Source of the DNA: Desulfatitalea sp.
GTDB taxonomy: Bacteria; Desulfobacterota; Desulfobacteria; Desulfobacterales; Desulfosarcinaceae
Direction: 5' to 3'
Assembly (NCBI GenBank): GCA_018224505.1
Contig: JAGTVD010000115.1
Location: forward strand, 1-15,610
DNA length: 15,610 bases
In this document: piece by piece, positions 13,211 to 15,610 of the stretch
Position numbering within the stretch: position 1 is the stretch's first letter
How the letters are laid out: each line of letters begins with the position of its first letter
Translations under genes and position numbers: made by a program
The notes under the pieces: model-generated
Seen by the model: only the letters and a program-made list of their open reading frames with translations
Told to the model about the DNA's origin: nothing
The model's database searches: none

Positions 13211-14905
13211 TCAGGTTTTAACTGGCAGATGGATGTAAAAGGTGGTGCCCTCATTCTTGCGGCTGCTCACCTCCATGGTACCCCCCAGGTTATCTATGAT
13301 GCCGTAGCAGACCGACAACCCCAGCCCCGTGCCTTTGCCCACCGGTTTGGTGCTGAAAAAGGGCGTAAACACCTTGTCGAGATTTTCAGGGCTGATGCCG
13401 GCCCCATTATCGGCCACGCAGAGGGTCACCTGGTTGTCGTCCGCCATTTGGGCGCTCACCTGAAGATGTCCGCCCTCGACGCCGTGGCGTTCCACCATGG
13501 CGTCCAGGGCATTGTTGAAAAGGTTCACCAGTACCTGCTGTAACTGGCCGGCATCGGCGCTGACGGCAGGCAGGTCTGCCGGCAGTTGCTGTGACACCTG
13601 GATGCCATGCACTTCGGCCTGCTTGGCCACCATCTGCAGCACCTCTGGAACATACTGTTGAAGCGCAATCGGTTCGATATTCGGTGTGCTCTGCCGCCCG
13701 AACTTCAGTACGGACTGGGTAATGGCGGCGCAGCGACCGATCTGTTTTTTGATCTGGTCGAAGCCATCTTCGATTTCCGCCAACGTCTCGGAGGGCAGCA
13801 GCGCGCCACTCTCCTTGAGTTCTGCCAGGTTCATGTCAATCAATGCTTGTTCACTTTTCATGATCTGCAAGGGGTTGTTGATCTCATGGGCCACGCCGGC
13901 GGCCATCTGGCCCAGCTCTGCCAGGCGGGTTGCCCGCACCAGTTGCTCATTGAGCCGCTTTTGATTCTGGTCCGCCGTCTGCATCCGCCGCATAATCACC
14001 TGGGTCAGGGAGATCGCCAGCAGTACGACGCCCGTCACACCCACGACCAGGGTCAGCAGAATCAAATAGCCGGCCGTGTGCATTTCGGCAAAGGCATCGG
14101 CCACCTCCCGGCGCACTACCAGGCGCCATTGGCCGTTTTTCAGGTCCATGGTGATATAGAGGTATTTGAGGCCGCTTTCGTCCGGACTGACAAAGTAGTG
14201 GGGCGTCCGTTCCACCGATGGCATCAAAAAGTGATCCGGCGACACCTCCATCAGGTGGCCGCCCGAGCGTCGATCGGTTTGCAGGATGCCATGGGCATTC
14301 ATGATGTAGGCCTCACCGGTACGACCGATGCGGACATGCTTGACCAGTTCGTTGAAAAAAAAACTGTCGATGGTAGCGCGGATGACCCAGCGCCGCCCCC
14401 CCTCCTGTCGGGCGATGGCGATGATAAAATGGGGCACCTTGCGGTAACCCAGAAACACATCGCTCACATAGGTGCCATACTCCATGACTTGCTTAAACCA
14501 CTCGGCGTCCTTATATATGATACCCGCCAGGTGGTAGGGCCCCTCGTAGGCGACGTGGAGGCCCCGATCATCGAAAATCCCCAGGTCGCCAAAGGCCGGC
14601 GACCGCTGCTGCAAGGCGACAAAGATGCGGTTGAGATTCCCGGACTCCGCCAGCTCCTCGAAGCTATACGTGTTTAATAGAAGTTCCAGATCCGCCTGCC
14701 GTTCGAACAGAAATCGCTCTATCATTGCGCCGTGATCGGTGATGATCCGCTTCATGCTCTCGGACGTGCTTTTCTCGATGGAGGAGGTAAAATAGTAATA
14801 GCCGATGCCCAGGACTAGGACCAAAGGCACCAGGGGCACCAGAATCATGCTGACGAGCAGCATGTTTTTTACTCTTGTTTGCTCTCGACGGGGATCCGTT
14901 GCCAT
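13211..14905 (-). CDS. Cache-domain sensor histidine kinase (DctB/NtrB-like), 564 aa
   Basis: Numbered from ATG 14905, which has AAGGA nine bases upstream; an in-frame ATG at 14983 lies upstream of the predicted transcription start. Transmembrane helix 1 at about 15-38, an extracytoplasmic double-Cache-type sensor at about 39-276 (with FGDLGIFDDRGLHVAY and GRTGEAYIMNAHGIL strands typical of these ligand domains), transmembrane helix 2 at about 278-302, a coiled linker, HisKA with H340 in GVAHEINNPLQIM, and HATPase with N465, DNGAGI and GTGLGLSV. The HEINNPL form is typical of NtrB/DctB/ZraS-like kinases, which often pair with sigma-54 regulators. Cache domains of this kind bind small organic acids or amino acids. 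It is the first gene after a sigma-54 promoter and is flanked by two DASS permeases, so it probably senses their substrate. No matching sigma-54 regulator gene is in this cluster; two output-less receivers are. Confidence 0.93.
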   Translation of the reverse strand: MATDPRREQTRVKNMLLVSMILVPLVPLVLVLGIGYYYFTSSIEKSTSESMKRIITDHGAMIERFLFERQADLELLLNTYSFEELAESGNLNRIFVALQQRSPAFGDLGIFDDRGLHVAYEGPYHLAGIIYKDAEWFKQVMEYGTYVSDVFLGYRKVPHFIIAIARQEGGRRWVIRATIDSFFFNELVKHVRIGRTGEAYIMNAHGILQTDRRSGGHLMEVSPDHFLMPSVERTPHYFVSPDESGLKYLYITMDLKNGQWRLVVRREVADAFAEMHTAGYLILLTLVVGVTGVVLLAISLTQVIMRRMQTADQNQKRLNEQLVRATRLAELGQMAAGVAHEINNPLQIMKSEQALIDMNLAELKESGALLPSETLAEIEDGFDQIKKQIGRCAAITQSVLKFGRQSTPNIEPIALQQYVPEVLQMVAKQAEVHGIQVSQQLPADLPAVSADAGQLQQVLVNLFNNALDAMVERHGVEGGHLQVSAQMADDNQVTLCVADNGAGISPENLDKVFTPFFSTKPVGKGTGLGLSVCYGIIDNLGGTMEVSSRKNEGTTFYIHLPVKT

Positions 14906-14971
14906 AGGAAATTTTCCTTCTACCAGTGAATTGTCCGGCCGACCCGACGCCCGCCGTACTGTGGCTTTTAA

Positions 14972-14987
14972 AGCAACCGCCATGCCA
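14972..14987 (-). promoter_or_regulatory. Sigma-54 (-24/-12) promoter for the Cache kinase operon
   Basis: On the minus strand TGGCATG (14987-14981), four bases GCGG, TTGCT (14976-14972). This matches the TGGCACG-N4-TTGCW consensus at all invariant GG and GC positions with correct spacing. Transcription should begin near 14962, giving a leader of about 57 bases before ATG 14905. Confidence 0.75.
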
Positions 14988-15091
14988 TTCGGGCATCATT
15001 TCAGAACGCTTATTAACGACTTTATTTCAGGCTGTTATGATGCATACCCGAAGGAGGACAGCCGCGTTACAGCGGGAAAGTGTCAGGTTGC

Positions 15092-15106
15092 TTTACAGTC
15101 TGTAAA
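15092..15106. promoter_or_regulatory. Palindrome TTTACAG-T-CTGTAAA, candidate enhancer site
   Basis: A perfect 7-1-7 palindrome centred about 137 bp before the predicted sigma-54 transcription start, the usual distance for an enhancer-binding protein site. A further TTACAG half-site begins at 15067, 26 bp away from the same half in the palindrome. Confidence 0.5.
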
Positions 15107-15154
15107 TGATGAAAAAATGGATACCCTTCAGAAAAGGCATTCGCAGGGCCTGGC

Positions 15155-15192
15155 AAAAGTAAGCGGAAGCGCACAGATCGGTGCGCTTCCGC
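15155..15192 (-). terminator. Strong hairpin terminator after the partial DASS gene
   Basis: GCGGAAGCGCAC (15163-15174) and GTGCGCTTCCGC (15181-15192) form a perfect 12-bp stem with a six-base loop. On the minus strand the stem is followed by TTACTTTT. It lies about 116 bp after the stop of the partial permease gene and ends that transcript before the sigma-54 promoter. Confidence 0.7.
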
Positions 15193-15308
15193 CATTGCCT
15201 TGTTGAGCCGTTAGGTGCCCAGCGTCAAGTTATAATATCCCGGTGATCGCCGAACAACCAACGCCTGTTAATAAGCGTTCATCCTTGCGCGACAAATGTC
15301 AGAGCCGC

Positions 15309-15610
15309 TCATTTTTCCACCACCAACTCATAACCCGACATCGTCAGTTTCGCCGGTGTCTTCATGTTGTCAATATTGCCGGGCATGCCGACCAGCGGAT
15401 ACCAGATCGCCATTGAAAGAGATAAAAGGATGATGCCCAGAAATGCTCGGAAGACAAAGACCTTGAAGGCCTCCCACTGGGTGAAATAGCCGAAACCATA
15501 GGCGATAAGGGTAGGCGGGCAACCGATGACGAACAGGACGAAGGTGGTTGCCAGGGGCACGCTCATGGCAATGGGCGCAACCGGCGTCCCGGCCATATCG
15601 GCCATGGGCA
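15309..15610 (-). CDS. Second DASS/SLC13-type permease, C-terminal 100 residues (5' end outside window)
   Basis: The frame is open to the right edge. The visible part holds the second-half landmark VIGCPPTLIAYGFGY, aligned with IGTPPNAIVYASGY of the complete permease, then a helix and the conserved end WYPLVGMPG, matching WRWMGFPG of the paralogue. A 20-residue hydrophilic tail ending in ELVVEK extends past where the other permease stops. TPPN is replaced by CPPT, so the substrate or ion site may differ. It lies upstream of the Cache kinase on the same strand, with a terminator and about 400 bp between, so it is probably a separate transcript. The N-terminal part and its SNT motifs are not visible. 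Confidence 0.82.
   Translation of the reverse strand, partial: PMADMAGTPVAPIAMSVPLATTFVLFVIGCPPTLIAYGFGYFTQWEAFKVFVFRAFLGIILLSLSMAIWYPLVGMPGNIDNMKTPAKLTMSGYELVVEK

Larger units (their letters stand above)
15004..15280. repeat. 277-bp segment bounded by a 14-bp exact inverted repeat
   Basis: GAACGCTTATTAAC at 15004-15017 and its exact complement GTTAATAAGCGTTC at 15267-15280. The segment holds the TTTACAG palindrome and the strong terminator hairpin but no convincing gene. It could be a small non-autonomous element with terminal inverted repeats, or a pair of operator sites. No target-site duplication is visible. Confidence 0.5.

Noticed and set aside
12704..14677. Two long His-rich plus-strand frames across the permease start and Cache kinase
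   Set aside because: They are antisense shadows of well-supported minus-strand genes; the translations are low-complexity and lack recognisable domains.
15049..15090. Plus-strand AAGGAGG considered as the ribosome binding site of a small gene
   Set aside because: No start codon occurs at a usable distance, and the surrounding frame shows no coding character.
15225..15240. Plus-strand TATAAT considered as a promoter -10 box
   Set aside because: No -35 box at 16-18 bp, and no plus-strand gene lies downstream within the window.

Overview
The window is a moderately GC-rich bacterial chromosome segment, dense in signal transduction. Gene content and codon use (two histidine kinases, four receiver proteins, sigma-54 machinery, DASS/SLC13 transporters, PreP-type peptidase) suggest a Desulfobacterota (deltaproteobacterial) organism, perhaps a sulfate reducer of the Desulfosarcina type. 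That placement is inference; there is no rRNA or other marker here.

Layout. (1) 1-1814 (+): C-terminal two thirds of a PreP-like M16C metallopeptidase. (2) 1898-6899 (all -, read right to left): a GlrK/QseE-type histidine kinase, a QseG/YfhG-like lipoprotein, a GlrR/QseF-type sigma-54 activator, then a 29-residue membrane peptide gene, an ECF sigma factor and its small zinc-binding anti-sigma factor. (3) 7178-8068 (+): an unrecognised protein made of two copies of one motif, followed by a stand-alone receiver protein. (4) 8069-8996: a PilZ protein (-) and, divergent from it, a secreted DUF4124/coiled-coil protein (+) with a clear sigma-70 promoter. (5) 9066-15610 (all -): the end of one DASS/SLC13 transporter, a roughly 400-bp regulatory gap, a Cache-domain histidine kinase, a 45-residue membrane peptide gene, a second and complete DASS/SLC13 transporter, a Yip1-like membrane protein, a receiver-CBS protein and a receiver-only protein.

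How it may work together. Region 2 looks like an envelope-stress module: the kinase and lipoprotein would monitor the envelope, the sigma-54 activator would respond, and the adjacent ECF/anti-sigma pair is a natural target or partner. The 29-residue gene has its Shine-Dalgarno sequence locked in a perfect 9-bp inverted repeat. Region 5 looks like a solute sensing and uptake module: the Cache kinase senses a small molecule outside the cell, two DASS permeases move an anion, and two receivers without a DNA-binding domain (one carrying nucleotide-sensing CBS domains) take the signal. A near-consensus sigma-54 promoter and an upstream palindrome precede the kinase gene, so an enhancer-binding protein should control the operon.

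Other structure: GTTGGG-based minisatellites occupy both convergent intergenic junctions that have a gap; a 14-bp exact inverted repeat bounds 277 bp of the 14.9-15.3 kb gap; several stem-loops sit between genes. I saw no tRNA, rRNA, CRISPR array or insertion sequence.
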